This document shows positions 1-10,279 of a DNA stretch of 64,000 nt, in pieces. Under the pieces are notes generated by a model. It had not been told where the DNA came from, searched no databases, and saw nothing but the letters and a program-made list of their open reading frames with translations. This stretch comes from Tamarix chinensis (taxonomy: Eukaryota > Streptophyta > Magnoliopsida > Caryophyllales > Tamaricaceae), in NCBI GenBank assembly GCA_030549775.1, contig CM060177.1, positions 49,661,138 to 49,725,137 of the forward strand. The letters run 5' to 3'. Made by a program: the position numbers and the translations under genes. Each line of letters begins with the position of its first letter. Positions within the stretch are counted from its first letter, which is position 1.

Positions 1-2725
1 TTGTTCAATTATGTAAAAGCCCATTTATGCGATTTGAATATTTTACACATTTTCACCTATTTGAATTTTTTTCACCTTCAAACCAATTCCAATATCAAAT
101 ATATTCTTTATATATTAGGGTTTCCAAAATAATTCCACATATTTTCCTACTCTTTTATAATTTTTTAGATTCATTTATTAATTTTTCCAATAAATACCCA
201 TTATCTGACTTTCTTTACAATTTATTTACATAAATTAACTATAACCATATTTCTAACAATATCTTTTGATCCTAAACATCCCTAACTAAATCCAAATCAT
301 ATTTCTCACTTATTTATCTTCATTCAACCAAAATCTTATTTAAAGGTATACTGATCATGTTTTTTATGCTTAAACTTTTACATACTCTACCTCCTTACTT
401 GTTCATTCAAGTGTTTAACAAGATAACTTATACCTCCTCCTCCCTACTTAATGTCAACAATCATTTTTTCATCACATTGATATCTTTGATTTTTCATTTC
501 ATTTGCAACATCACACCTTAGTCTAAGTCTTTCACCTTCATTTCCTTTCTTTTGGGTTCAACTCTTCTAGTTCTTTTGCACCATAATTCCTCCTATTTTC
601 CTTTTATTTTATATTTCCTTTAGCCTCCCTTACCTTGAAGGTTCTTAGTGGTTAGTTGTTGTTTGGGTGGTGTTTTGGTAATGATAATCTTACACTTTTG
701 GGTGTTACCTAAGTAGCTAATTTTTTTCTTCTTTTCCTTATTTTCCTATTTTTATCATAATTTCCCTTTATCTTAACTCCTAAATACTTTATTTAAGGTT
801 TTGAGAAAGGTAGATAGTTATGTTGTTGATTGTAGCTCAAATCCTTCATGTGTTTTTCTCAATGATTGATTTTTTTCTCGTTAATCTTATTATTTTCTAT
901 CATAGTTTTGCTTGTTATAATATTCTATTTAATCTCTTTTTATTTTTTTGAAGGTCATAAAAGCATAGGATAAGGGATTGGTGTTCTTAAGATGTAGGAT
1001 TTCATAGTGCTTGAAGAATTAGCTAGCTAGGTAATGTGAATACTTCTTCGAATATAGGTTTATATGTTATGGATGTTTATTAGTTTTCTCCATAAATGGT
1101 ATGTATAATGTTCATTTCCATGAAATTGTGATCTTTTTTTAAGTGTTATAATGATGCTTTAAGTGTTATATATGAATTGCATGAAAAACTCATATGATAA
1201 TGTGATATACCGTGAAATATGCTCATTTGCAGTCCTAAAATTATCTCTATGTTTCACTGTAAAATCGTATTATATTATGTGAGTTTTGTGGTGCATGTGA
1301 GTTAATAAAAAAGTTTTAAGGATACTTGTTTTACCACACATTTTTCAAATACCAAAAATTCAATATATGTAACAAGTTATGTCAAAAATTGTAAAAGGTA
1401 TCAATGCTGTAATTTTATGCTTAGTATTTTCTTATTTTTGGGGGTATTTTGGTTGTTTTATCCATCATATATATAATATCATTCTAAATCTTTTGTTTTA
1501 ATTTGGTGAGATGCAAATAAATTTAATTTTTATCTTTTAAGTGCATATTTTAACTTCAAGGAAAAATTATCAACATGTTTTTGATAAAACATGGGTTGAT
1601 CATTGTGTTTAGTAGGTTCTTTAATTAAAATTTGAAAATAATAGCTAGGGTTTGGAAGTATTTTTGGATTTCTTTTGATTTTTTCAAGTTTGGCTGTATT
1701 CTGTGGTGATATTTTGGATATTTCACTTTAAATTTGGAAACATATTGTCATATGTGTGTTATTTGGGTGAAAATGTGATAAATGGTTTGTTTTGGTTAAT
1801 CATGGTTAATATATGTTGGAGTGCTAAGTGAAAATGCCTTAAAATGAGCTTCAAAATCCTAGGGGTATAATTGCCATTTTATATGTAAAATTACGATTTT
1901 ATATTTTGATATTGGGTTACTTATATTTGATATTTATATTTAATATGATGAGTTTGAGTGTGGCCTTGGATTTGGTGAGTTGATAAGTCTTGTTGATGAT
2001 TTTATGAGTTTTTTGGGAATTAGATTTTCTCAAGGGTATTATAGTATTTTTACTAGTGAAGTGTCTTCATTTGTCCTTTTTTAGTTTTCTAATTCCATGT
2101 TTAATTATTCTATGAGCATGTGGTATGTTTCATGTAATTGAATGTACTATACTTCTAATTGCTAATATTAATAAATGATAAGTGGTGGTGGAATATTAAT
2201 GAAGTAAATAAAGTGGCAATATGTTAGGTGTAAATTTTGAACCTTAAGATAAGAATACTTAATAATATATTACCATTTAAAGTAAAAGATCACATGAGTC
2301 AATATATAAAAACAAATAGCGATTAGTGACTTGGTTCTATCACAACCAGAGCGACTATAAATATACTTTATGAAAATTCTGCACCACCAACTCATAGGAG
2401 GTTATATGTACTTAAAGATTAGGTTTCTAGTTGTGGGTTTAGAAGTGTTTTCCTTGGGTAGCGCATTAGGCCCTTCCATAAGATTATAATGGATTGCTCC
2501 ATTGAATATAATAGTGGTGTTCCTTTCTTAAGTGATTAAGTAAATAGAAAAAATGAGATTATCTAGGTATGGATTCTAATATGGCCCTTCTTTTAAGCCA
2601 TCTCTTACCATGATTAGTAATTTAATGTGTGGTATATCATATCATTGTATATATTATGTGATATGCATTTTTGATTTTATTTTGTGAACTGAGGGGCTCT
2701 TAGGTAGTTAGAATGATATTATGTG
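1..2725 (+). repeat. Left-edge decayed LTR-like sequence (LTR-L)
   Basis: AT-rich sequence without a credible gene. Around 2255-2297 it has the 'acttaataa...catttaaagtaaaagatcac' type module that in the other LTRs of this window (for example 23930-23965 and 29031-29068) precedes the hairpin arrays, so I infer that this is the 3' part of a related LTR whose start lies left of the window. The expected GGGGTGTTACA end is not visible, so its right limit is only approximate. The assignment is inference from one shared module. Confidence 0.35.
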
Positions 2726-4619
2726 ACTAACGAGTGCCAAGGAGAAAATTTAGAGGAGAGAGTAAAAGTAAGGAGATGTATTATGAATACCGATACTCCA
2801 AAATGGATATAAGGCCCCACATATATAAGGGTAGAGCATTAGAAAATGAAGAGGCCAAGTATAGTGTAGTCGAGGAAAAAAAACTTCCTCTGCTCTACGT
2901 AGAAGACCAACTAAGCTTAGAATTAATATAGCTTCTAGACCAGGACCAATCTAAAGGAAAGATGCCAGAAGATTTTAGGATGCCTCTCATCCTATGGGAT
3001 GGCATTCCAAAGGTGTTGTAATACTAATTTGGAAAATACCTATATCATTACGCCCTTTAAAACTTAATCCACCGAGTTAACGACTGCCCTAGAATAGATA
3101 AACTAAACTTCAGTTATACTGCTAATGGCCAGGTGCATTAGATACTTCTCTCACATAGATATACTAGGATTCAAGTACATTATCGAGGGTCTAAACCACA
3201 TGTTTAAAAGATAGCCAAAACATACAAATAAAGTTATAAAAACGTTTGTCGGTCACTTATAAATACAGATATACAAAAGAGCGTCGATCACTTACAAATG
3301 AAAAGACAGTCGATCACTTATAAATAAAATGATCAATGGTAACTTAAAAAAAAAAACATTGTCATACATTATACATATTCATTATCAAGTATTGGAAAAT
3401 CAACTCATTTTTGTAAATTCTGTTGGTGTGTTCGACAAAGGAAAAAACAAAACTACACTCTCATTTGTTTTTATAAAATTCAAATTTTAAGTTTTGATAA
3501 AATATAAAATGATACCAAAATAAGGCTCGATGAATAGGCCACATTTTCCTCCCCCATATGTTTAAATCGAAGGAGAAACCTCTAAATAAGGGCTATACAA
3601 TCCTTCCAACAATTATTTTATGAGTAACAAGTTCCTAGTTTATTGTAGATCATTCACTCTAATGCTACTACGTTGCTTAATAAAAGATGAGTATTGAAGC
3701 TTGATTTGACGTTTTTATCTTCTTTAAAGGATATTTCAGTAATGAATATAATTTCTTCATCTTCCTAATAAAAAATGAGGTAACTTCGATCCTCCCATGT
3801 CACTATATATATACCCCCATCTTACTCTTTTTTCCTTTCATCTCCTATACTTACTATTCTTCATCTTCTTTTAACATCTGCTCTATATCTTCAAACCTGA
3901 GACCTTTGTACCTCTATTTCCATCTAATGTTAGGGTAACGTCTGCACCATTATCATCTTTTTCCATATATATAATTACAACTCCTACTATTGCTATAAGT
4001 AAAGGTATTCAACATCAAAAGCTCCCTAACAATAATTACACTTGCATAGTTTTATGTCACTGCCACATCAACCACCAACTTTCTCTAACATCTTGGTAAA
4101 CCCCTACACTTCTAAAGGATCTATTTCTCAATATCTTAATAACTATTCTGATTCTTCTATTTCTCAATCTTCAATACATCCATCATACCCTCAATTTTTC
4201 CTTCCCCTTTTTCATCTTTGACGAACTCATCAGTTACAAACCTACTAGTTTCTTCATTACTTTGTAATCCTTCCCCTTTGATAATCTTCACACAAAATTC
4301 TATATTCCTTTACTTTGATTCTACCAACCCCCTCAGATAGAGCAAAAACACCACCAAGTAGGTGCATAACTTTATATGTCAAGGCACTTTAAGGTAGGAT
4401 ACACTTTCCCTTACACCCCTTCATAGAGAAATTTCTTTAAGCTCTTTAGCTAAGAAGAATGGTGATGGGTATTTTATATGGTTTTCACTTATTGGAAGTT
4501 AGGCTAGCAATGGATTTTTTTCACGCATTTCTAAGCTATCTGTTAGTGTCGGGCTTCTACTTTAATTAGAACACAGACAAACAAAAATTTATTAAGGAGC
4601 CTTGATCCTCTATGAAGAA
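2726..4619. other. Unassigned repeat-derived stretch
   Basis: No recognisable protein. A 65-codon open frame at 2734-2931 is charged but matches no family I know. Three copies of a GTCGATCACTTATAAAT-like word lie at about 3247-3330. A TATATATATA run near 3804 is followed by a C/T-rich stretch, which could be an old promoter, but nothing else supports it. The right part ends in the LTR-A target-site duplication and continues after LTR-A at 9087, so it belongs to the same host sequence as the decayed Tat-associated region. Confidence 0.4.
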
Positions 4620-5741
4620 GTGGATGAAATGCCCCAAAAAATTCTAATTTTAGATATTATATTTAAATAAGGTTGTATTTGAAAATTAAGTTAATAAATT
4701 ATTTTATTACAATAAAAGGAAATTTATTAGGGTAAATTAATAAGAAATTTTTATAAATAGGTTAAGTAAAGGAAATTTGGGTATATTATCTAATTAAGGA
4801 TTTTAATTTGGGAAATTATTTAAATAAATTATTTTATTCAAATTAAGAAAAACAAAATAATTTAAAATTAATTATAATTTTATAAATAATTAAATTAAAT
4901 AAAATTTGAGTGATTTATTATATTAAAATAGAATTTATGAAAAATCCTTTAAAAAGCCTATTTTAGCCTAATGAAGGGTAAAAAGATTATTTTTATTAAA
5001 TATTAATATTTTTAAATTATCCTAAATATTTGGATTAAATTAAATGGACCCAAATTAATTATTTAATTTTTCCTTTTCCTTCCCTTTTTATTTTTTTCTT
5101 TCTTTTTTTTTTTTCTTTCTTTTCCTTTTCTTTTCCTCGCCGAAATTGGGCTGTTGCACAACCCAATGTCTTCTTTTTCCTTCATCGCGGCCCAGCCCGC
5201 ACCGCCACCTGCCTCGCCCGTCCCCACTCCGCGTTTCATGTCGTTTTTCCAACTAAATGCCGCGTTTCACTTTAAATTTTATAACCGTTACCAGCTAACC
5301 CAAAACGCCGTGATTCAGCCTTTTGTTTCTTCAAAACTCGTCGTTTCATTAAACGACGATTTACGTCGCGCGAACCGCCCGGCCTGCCCTTCCTCTTTCC
5401 TTCTTTTCTCTCTCGCGAACCGGCCGGCCAGCCCCCCATCTTCTTCTTCCTCCTCCCGCCCGACGCCATAACCGTCCACCTTCCTTCCTTCCCCGGAAAT
5501 GGCATTGCCGGCCACACGTGGCGTGACCGGCTCTTCTCCCGCTCGTTTTCTTTCTCTCGACATGCCCGTTCATTTGAATTGCCCCACTCTTCATTTCTTC
5601 CCCACGTTTGCCCCCATTTCCCTCTCGAATGTCGGGCAAAATTTTGAATTTGTGCCGCCCAACCAACGGCAAAACCAACCCATTTTCCCACCGAAATTGA
5701 TCTTCTGGTAACCTCCACAACCCGAGACTACCTTCCAATAC

Positions 5742-5748
5742 TATAAAT
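5742..5748 (+). promoter_or_regulatory. TATA box of LTR-A
   Basis: TATAAAT in the context ctataaataaccc, about 1.1 kb from the LTR start. The same word sits at the equivalent place in LTR-B, LTR-C and LTR-I, followed by a cgaaaaccctaa-like stretch about 50 bp further on. It would place the U3/R border about 1.15 kb into the LTR, with a leader of about 3.3 kb. Confidence 0.6.
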
Positions 5749-6785
5749 AACCCACATTTGGCCTGAAATTGAGCTTCCTTTTTCTCGAAAACCCTAAGTA
5801 CCAGTCTGTGCTCCACCTTAACTTTAGACGCTCGTTCTTCTCCGATATTCAACATCGTCGCCTCTTATCAGTCCCAATCTCTTCCCTGCAACACCCTCTA
5901 ATTAACTAAACTATCTAACACCTTCGATTTACCTTGTACAATCCTCCATAATCGTGCAAAGTTGACTAGTTATCTCGCCAGAAATTTCCACCCCGAGACC
6001 TTGAAACGCCAGCCACCACCATATCCGCCGCTTTTACCACCTTCCAAACCAACCATTAACTCCTGATAAATATCCTCCACAGCCCCATAGATTTATTTTA
6101 TTTTTCTCCTTCCCCCTCACCTCTTTTTCTTCATTTTTAACCCTCTTAGATCCATTTTCCGGCCACCTCCGGGAGCCACCGCCGGTTCCACCTACATCCT
6201 CTGACTCAAGGTGATTCCATAAACATTTTAAATACTTATTTTTGAATTATTTATAATTATTCTAATTTTAGCCAAAATTTTAGTATTAATTCAACTTTAA
6301 TTATTATTATTATAATAATTATTATTAGTAATATTGACTGTATTCTAATTTCTAAATTTTTTTACAGGTCTGGGAGTATTATCGAGTAAGATATATTTTT
6401 CATCTCGGCCTTTACTTATTTAATTAAATTTTTAGATGTTTAATGTTATTATTAATAATAATATTAATATTATTATTATTAGTGAAATTATTGGATTGAT
6501 AATGTAATTATTTCAGGAGGTTCATAAACTTAAGATTTTAATTAATCCTCGCACTTTTACTTTTTATTAATATTATTAACATTTTTAACATTACTTCTAA
6601 TTATATTATTATCATTATTATCTTTATTAACTTTATATTATAAGTATATATATAATATTAATATCATTATTACATTTTGAATAGTGTTATTATTAAATGG
6701 AGTGAATTTTTAAATCCACCTTGTAATTTAAAGAATTATGGTATTATTAATATTAATATCCTACTAATAAGAGTGTTATTAATAA

Positions 6786-6789
<4 letters not shown>

Positions 6790-6861
<72 letters not shown>

Positions 6862-6862
6862 G
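6790..6862 (+). repeat. (ATT)n microsatellite in LTR-A
   Basis: More than 20 TTA/ATT triplets with a few interruptions. Open frames reading through it give poly-leucine and are not genes. Equivalent arrays occur in LTR-B, LTR-C and LTR-I at the same relative position, between the C/T-rich block and the donor-like site. Confidence 0.9.
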
Positions 6863-7299
6863 TTACTATTTTGGTGAAGGGTAGAAACCCTTCTATCATC
6901 ACCCTTTAGAATGAAAATAATAAATTAATTGTAATAGTTTCTATAGTAAATTATTAAGTAGTAGTATTTTAAGTAAAAACCAAACCTCGAAATAAGTTAG
7001 AATTATATAAGAAGGTCTAATCATAGTATGTTTTGATATAATAGGAGAACCCAATCAAATCCCTCAAGTGGAATAGGAGCGTGCTCTAAGACCGGTGACG
7101 TTTTAGGTAAGGGTCTACTAAGGCCATTTATATGTTTACATGTATTATGAATATGACACGTTATGTATTTTATGTTCGCTGTTCTTATTGATTATGCATG
7201 TGATATGGTTATGAAGTTGAAGTATGTTATTATGAATGTCATGTGCCATGAAAAATATGTGTATGCTTATGTCATTAATGTATGACTTGAAGTGATATA

Positions 7300-7835
7300 T
7301 GAATTAGGATTTGCATGTAAAAGGATGGTACTAGGGTTTGCATGAGATGGCATGGTGCTAGGGTTTGCACGAAAGGGAATGATACTAGGGTTTGCATGGA
7401 ATAGCAAGAGTTGAAGGTGTGCATGAAATAACATAATATTAGGGTTTGCATGAATTAATGTGGAGTTAGGGTTTTGCATGTGGATTAGGGTTTCATAAAA
7501 ACATGCCTACATGGAATTAATGTTGAATGGGGATCTGGGTTGCATGGAAGCATGTCTACGTGGAGCTAAGGTTTGCATATGAATTAGGGTTTTCATGGAA
7601 GGGTGGTATATGTGAAGCTAGGGTTTGCACATGTGAGGTACGTGGAGTTAGGGTTTGCATGGGAGTGTGGTACGTGGAGATTGGGTTTGCATGGGAGCTA
7701 GGGTTTGCATGGAAGCGTGGGTCATGTGTAGTTAGGGTTTGCATGGGAACTAAGATTTTCATGAAAATGTGGTTTACGTGGAGATAGGGTTTGCATGGAG
7801 TAGGGTTGCATGGGAGTTAGGGTTTTCATGGATTT
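7300..7835 (+). repeat. TAGGGTTTGCATGG tandem array in LTR-A
   Basis: Irregular 25-40 bp units centred on tagggtttgcatgg. Read on the other strand each unit is CCATGCAAACCCTA, which joins an RY-type word (CATGCA) to a telobox-type word (AAACCCTA). Similar arrays lie in LTR-B, LTR-C and, reversed, in LTR-I. Confidence 0.85.
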
Positions 7836-7942
7836 AGTCACGTATGTCTGGGCAAATGTTTATGAATGTCAAATGTTTTTGAATAATATATTTAAGGCAC
7901 TAATATCTTAAAGTGGAAGATATTGAGACGGGACCAGCTGAT

Positions 7943-8341
7943 CCACCGGTTAGGAATAGTGGTTAGGGTTTAACCTTATGTGTGACTGATCCACCGGTAA
8001 TAATAGTGGTTAGGACATGAGGTCCTATGTGTATCCGGCCCACCGGTTATAATAGTGGGGGATCCCGAGCTCAATAAAGACAAACCAAATCGTTAATGCT
8101 ATTAAAAGATACTAATTACTTACAGTGAAACACCATACGAGCAGGAGCCAAGCCGATCCACCGGTTAGGAATAGTGGTTAGGGTTTTACCCTATGTGTGT
8201 CCGGCCCACCGGATATAATAGTGGGGTGTTCCTGTTTTCGCATGGATCTGATGCGGACAGGAACCAAGCCGATCCACCGGTTAGGAATAGTGGTTAGGGT
8301 TTTTACCCTATGTATAACCGGCCCACCGGTTACAATAGTGG
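7943..8341 (+). repeat. CCACCGG...AATAGTGG hairpin array in LTR-A
   Basis: Seven units of the type CCACCGGTTATAATAGTGG begin at 7943, 7991, 8040, 8158, 8206, 8274 and 8323. Each has CCAC and GTGG arms that can pair. They alternate with short spacers such as ttagggttttaccctatgtgt. A CTTAAAGTGG-type module precedes the first group (about 7900) and an ACTTACAGTGA-type module (about 8117) precedes the second. Confidence 0.88.
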
Positions 8342-8596
8342 GGTGCTCCTGTACTCGCATGGATTGATAAGATATGGTGTGTATTGACATTTGATAAAAG
8401 AAAGATTAAATCACTAATCCAGATCTTTTTGGGCCTGATGTGTGGACTGTTGATATTAAGTTATGGATTTCACTTTATGCTTCTATGTATCATATGTGTG
8501 GGTTGTAATTGTATGTGATCGTTATCCTACATGAATTAATGTGTTATATGCCGGCCTTAGTATTCGGTTACCTTACTCGGTACGTAGCGTACTGAT

Positions 8597-8633
8597 CACC
8601 CGTTTCATGGGTGCTGCTCATTCCCACGAGCAG
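8597..8633 (+). other. Twin stem-loops before the acceptor site, LTR-A
   Basis: CACCC (8597-8601) can pair with GGGTG (8609-8613), and CTGCTC (8614-8619) with GAGCAG (8628-8633). The same pair recurs in LTR-B, C, F, H and I with some base changes that keep pairing. Confidence 0.55.
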
Positions 8634-8953
8634 AAGGCCCGTCTAATTTGTTGCAGGTAGGAGATACCTACTTTGATGCTATCGATGTCTACGAGATATC
8701 AGGAGGGGCAGAGTGATAGTTGAGCTGGATCAATTTTTAGAGTGACGTGGCCGTTGTCCTTTAAAAATTTATGATTCATGTTATCTTTTATTATGTTTGA
8801 ATTTTCGAAACAATTTTACTAAGTTTGTTTAGCTATTATCTGGAAAAACAATAGCCGGTATTTTGAATTATGTAAGACTTACGCGTACTCTGATTTCTGT
8901 TTTTATAAATTTGAATTTGTATGGTATTACTGATAATGTTTTCTTAGCCTTAG

Positions 8954-8999
8954 CACTTGGTACCGGAACGGTAGAAGTAAACTGGTCTGGCACTAAGTG
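8954..8999 (+). other. Terminal stem-loop of LTR-A
   Basis: CACTTGGTAC at 8954-8963 faces GCACTAAGTG at 8990-8999, pairing at most positions with a 26-nt loop. LTR-B (18839/18875) and LTR-C (29959/29995) have the same stem with only a G-U pair, and LTR-D has a different but longer stem at the same place. Confidence 0.55.
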
Positions 9000-9086
9000 T
9001 GGCAGTAACATCCCCATAATTTACGGTTTTAATTTACGAGTATTGATTTAAAAAAAAATGTGTAAATTTTGGGGTGTTACAGTGGA

Positions 9087-9869
9087 AGTCTCAGTAATTC
9101 TTTGTATTGGGAGATTCAAAGTGGAATCTGCCCAAGTGGGGTCAATTTAACCCCAACATTAGAGAGTGTCCACTTTTTCTCTAGAGTTGGAAGCCTGTGT
9201 GGACAAATTTGGTAAGTTTGTACAAGACAAGCACATCATAATAATAATGAAGTCATGAATGATCCTATCATCCTCAAGAAGATAGGATTAATCTCTTATT
9301 TCTGTAAATATCTTACTCTACTTTCAAAATTTTCATTCTTTCATTAACTTAGCCAGTCTATCAGCTTACAAATTTATTTTACTTTCTCCTCTAGAGAGTA
9401 ATGCATTGAAGACTAACCAATAACTTGCCTCTTCTAGTTTATCTAAGGTCATACAAATGCCCATCATTAAATTTCCAAGTGGAAAATCTATTATTGAGGT
9501 GACCAAATGAAAGGTATGTATTTCAATGATATATCACTACCAAGTTTATTTTCAATCATGTTGTAAGAGTTCTTTTACCTTATTATATGAATAGGAAAGT
9601 GAAAAAAGACACAAAGCCTGGTCATAACAAAATCTAATAAGAAAGTAAAATTGACGTAAGTTAGAAATACTTGCTACACAACCGTCAACTTTCTTGACAA
9701 AGTATGTTTTATGTCTAACATGCTTTCCTTTAGTTATTATTATTTCTTCATAATTTATCTGCCTTCTTCAGGTAGGATCCCAGACCAAGTTAAACTCTAA
9801 AATGTTTGTGGTACAATAAGGAGCCCTACTTAAGGTAGTATAAAAAGAGGTGGTGGCTAAGAAGAATAC
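9087..9869. other. Host sequence between LTR-A and the extra ORF
   Basis: Continues the sequence interrupted at 4624. No intact frame and no motif that I can name. By position it belongs to the 3' part of the Tat-type element, possibly an upstream part of the antisense extra ORF, but nothing here proves that. Confidence 0.3.
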
Positions 9870-10048
9870 AACATCTTCATGTGGCCCCTAAGCCTTTATA
9901 TATTCCACTTGCTAGTGACCCCAAGTCCAATTCTCCTAAGCCTTAGGTTAAACCCATTTAAGGAAAAAAATAAGGATTTGATGGATACAACCTTGAATAA
10001 ACCCCAACATCAACTTCCTTCTTTACCACATCATGCGGAGCCTCCTAT
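9870..10048 (+). pseudogene. Tat-associated antisense extra ORF, piece 1
   Basis: An open frame ends here with a lysine-rich then proline/glutamine/histidine-rich stretch (KEKNKDLMDTTLNKPQHQ, then PSLPHHAEPP) just before LTR-E. The sequence resumes after LTR-E at 13812 with a threonine run and an acidic stretch, so I read both as parts of one interrupted coding region. It lies on the plus strand, while the Tat pol region is on the minus strand, and it is downstream of integrase. Extra ORFs in antisense at this position are known for Tat-lineage elements such as Retand. The protein's own function is unknown. Confidence 0.4.
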
Positions 10049-10217
10049 TGTAATAATCTTTTTATTCAAACCCTAATTTAAATACCTCAATTTAAACTTT
10101 GATTATTAAGTATAATTAATTAAAGAATTATTTTAGAGTTGGATGTCTTATTATTGTGTGTATTATTATTACTCTATTGTGTTAATAATCTAGCCTAATA
10201 GATTAATATCTAAAAGA

Positions 10218-10279
<62 letters not shown>

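Larger units (their letters stand above)
7107..8656 (+). other. Putative LTR intron, LTR-A
   Basis: Bounded by GACGTTTTAG|GTAAGGG on the left and TTTGTTGCAG|GTAGGAG on the right, 1550 bp. Both borders are kept at the same relative places in LTR-B, C, D and H, and in LTR-F with TTG|GTAAGG and TTTTTTAG|GTG. The interval holds the TGCATGG array, the CCACCGG array and the paired stem-loops. Splicing has not been shown; this rests on conserved consensus sites. Confidence 0.45.
4625..9081 (+). mobile_element. Solo LTR-A (Tekay/Del-like), 4457 bp
   Basis: The element starts TGAAATGCCCCAAAA and ends TTTTGGGGTGTTACA, so it has TG...CA ends and near-inverted termini. It is flanked by a perfect 5-bp duplication, gtgga, at 4620-4624 and 9082-9086, as made by a retroviral-type integrase. 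No primer-binding site, gag or pol lies inside and a TATA box is present, so a solo LTR (left by recombination between two LTRs) explains it better than a complete element. Internal order: AT-rich start, C/T- and GC-rich block (5040-6200), ATT microsatellite, donor-like site, TGCATGG array, CCACCGG hairpin array, stem-loops, acceptor-like site. The Tekay assignment is inferred from the similar LTR end next to the chromovirus fragment at 45.2 kb. Confidence 0.88.

Noticed and set aside
7527..7787. 86-codon frame with repeated tryptophan and glycine
   Set aside because: Translation of the TGCATGG array in LTR-A.
7300..7835. Interstitial telomere track (TTTAGGG words)
   Set aside because: The words are embedded in longer units with TGCATGG and are not tandem 7-mers.
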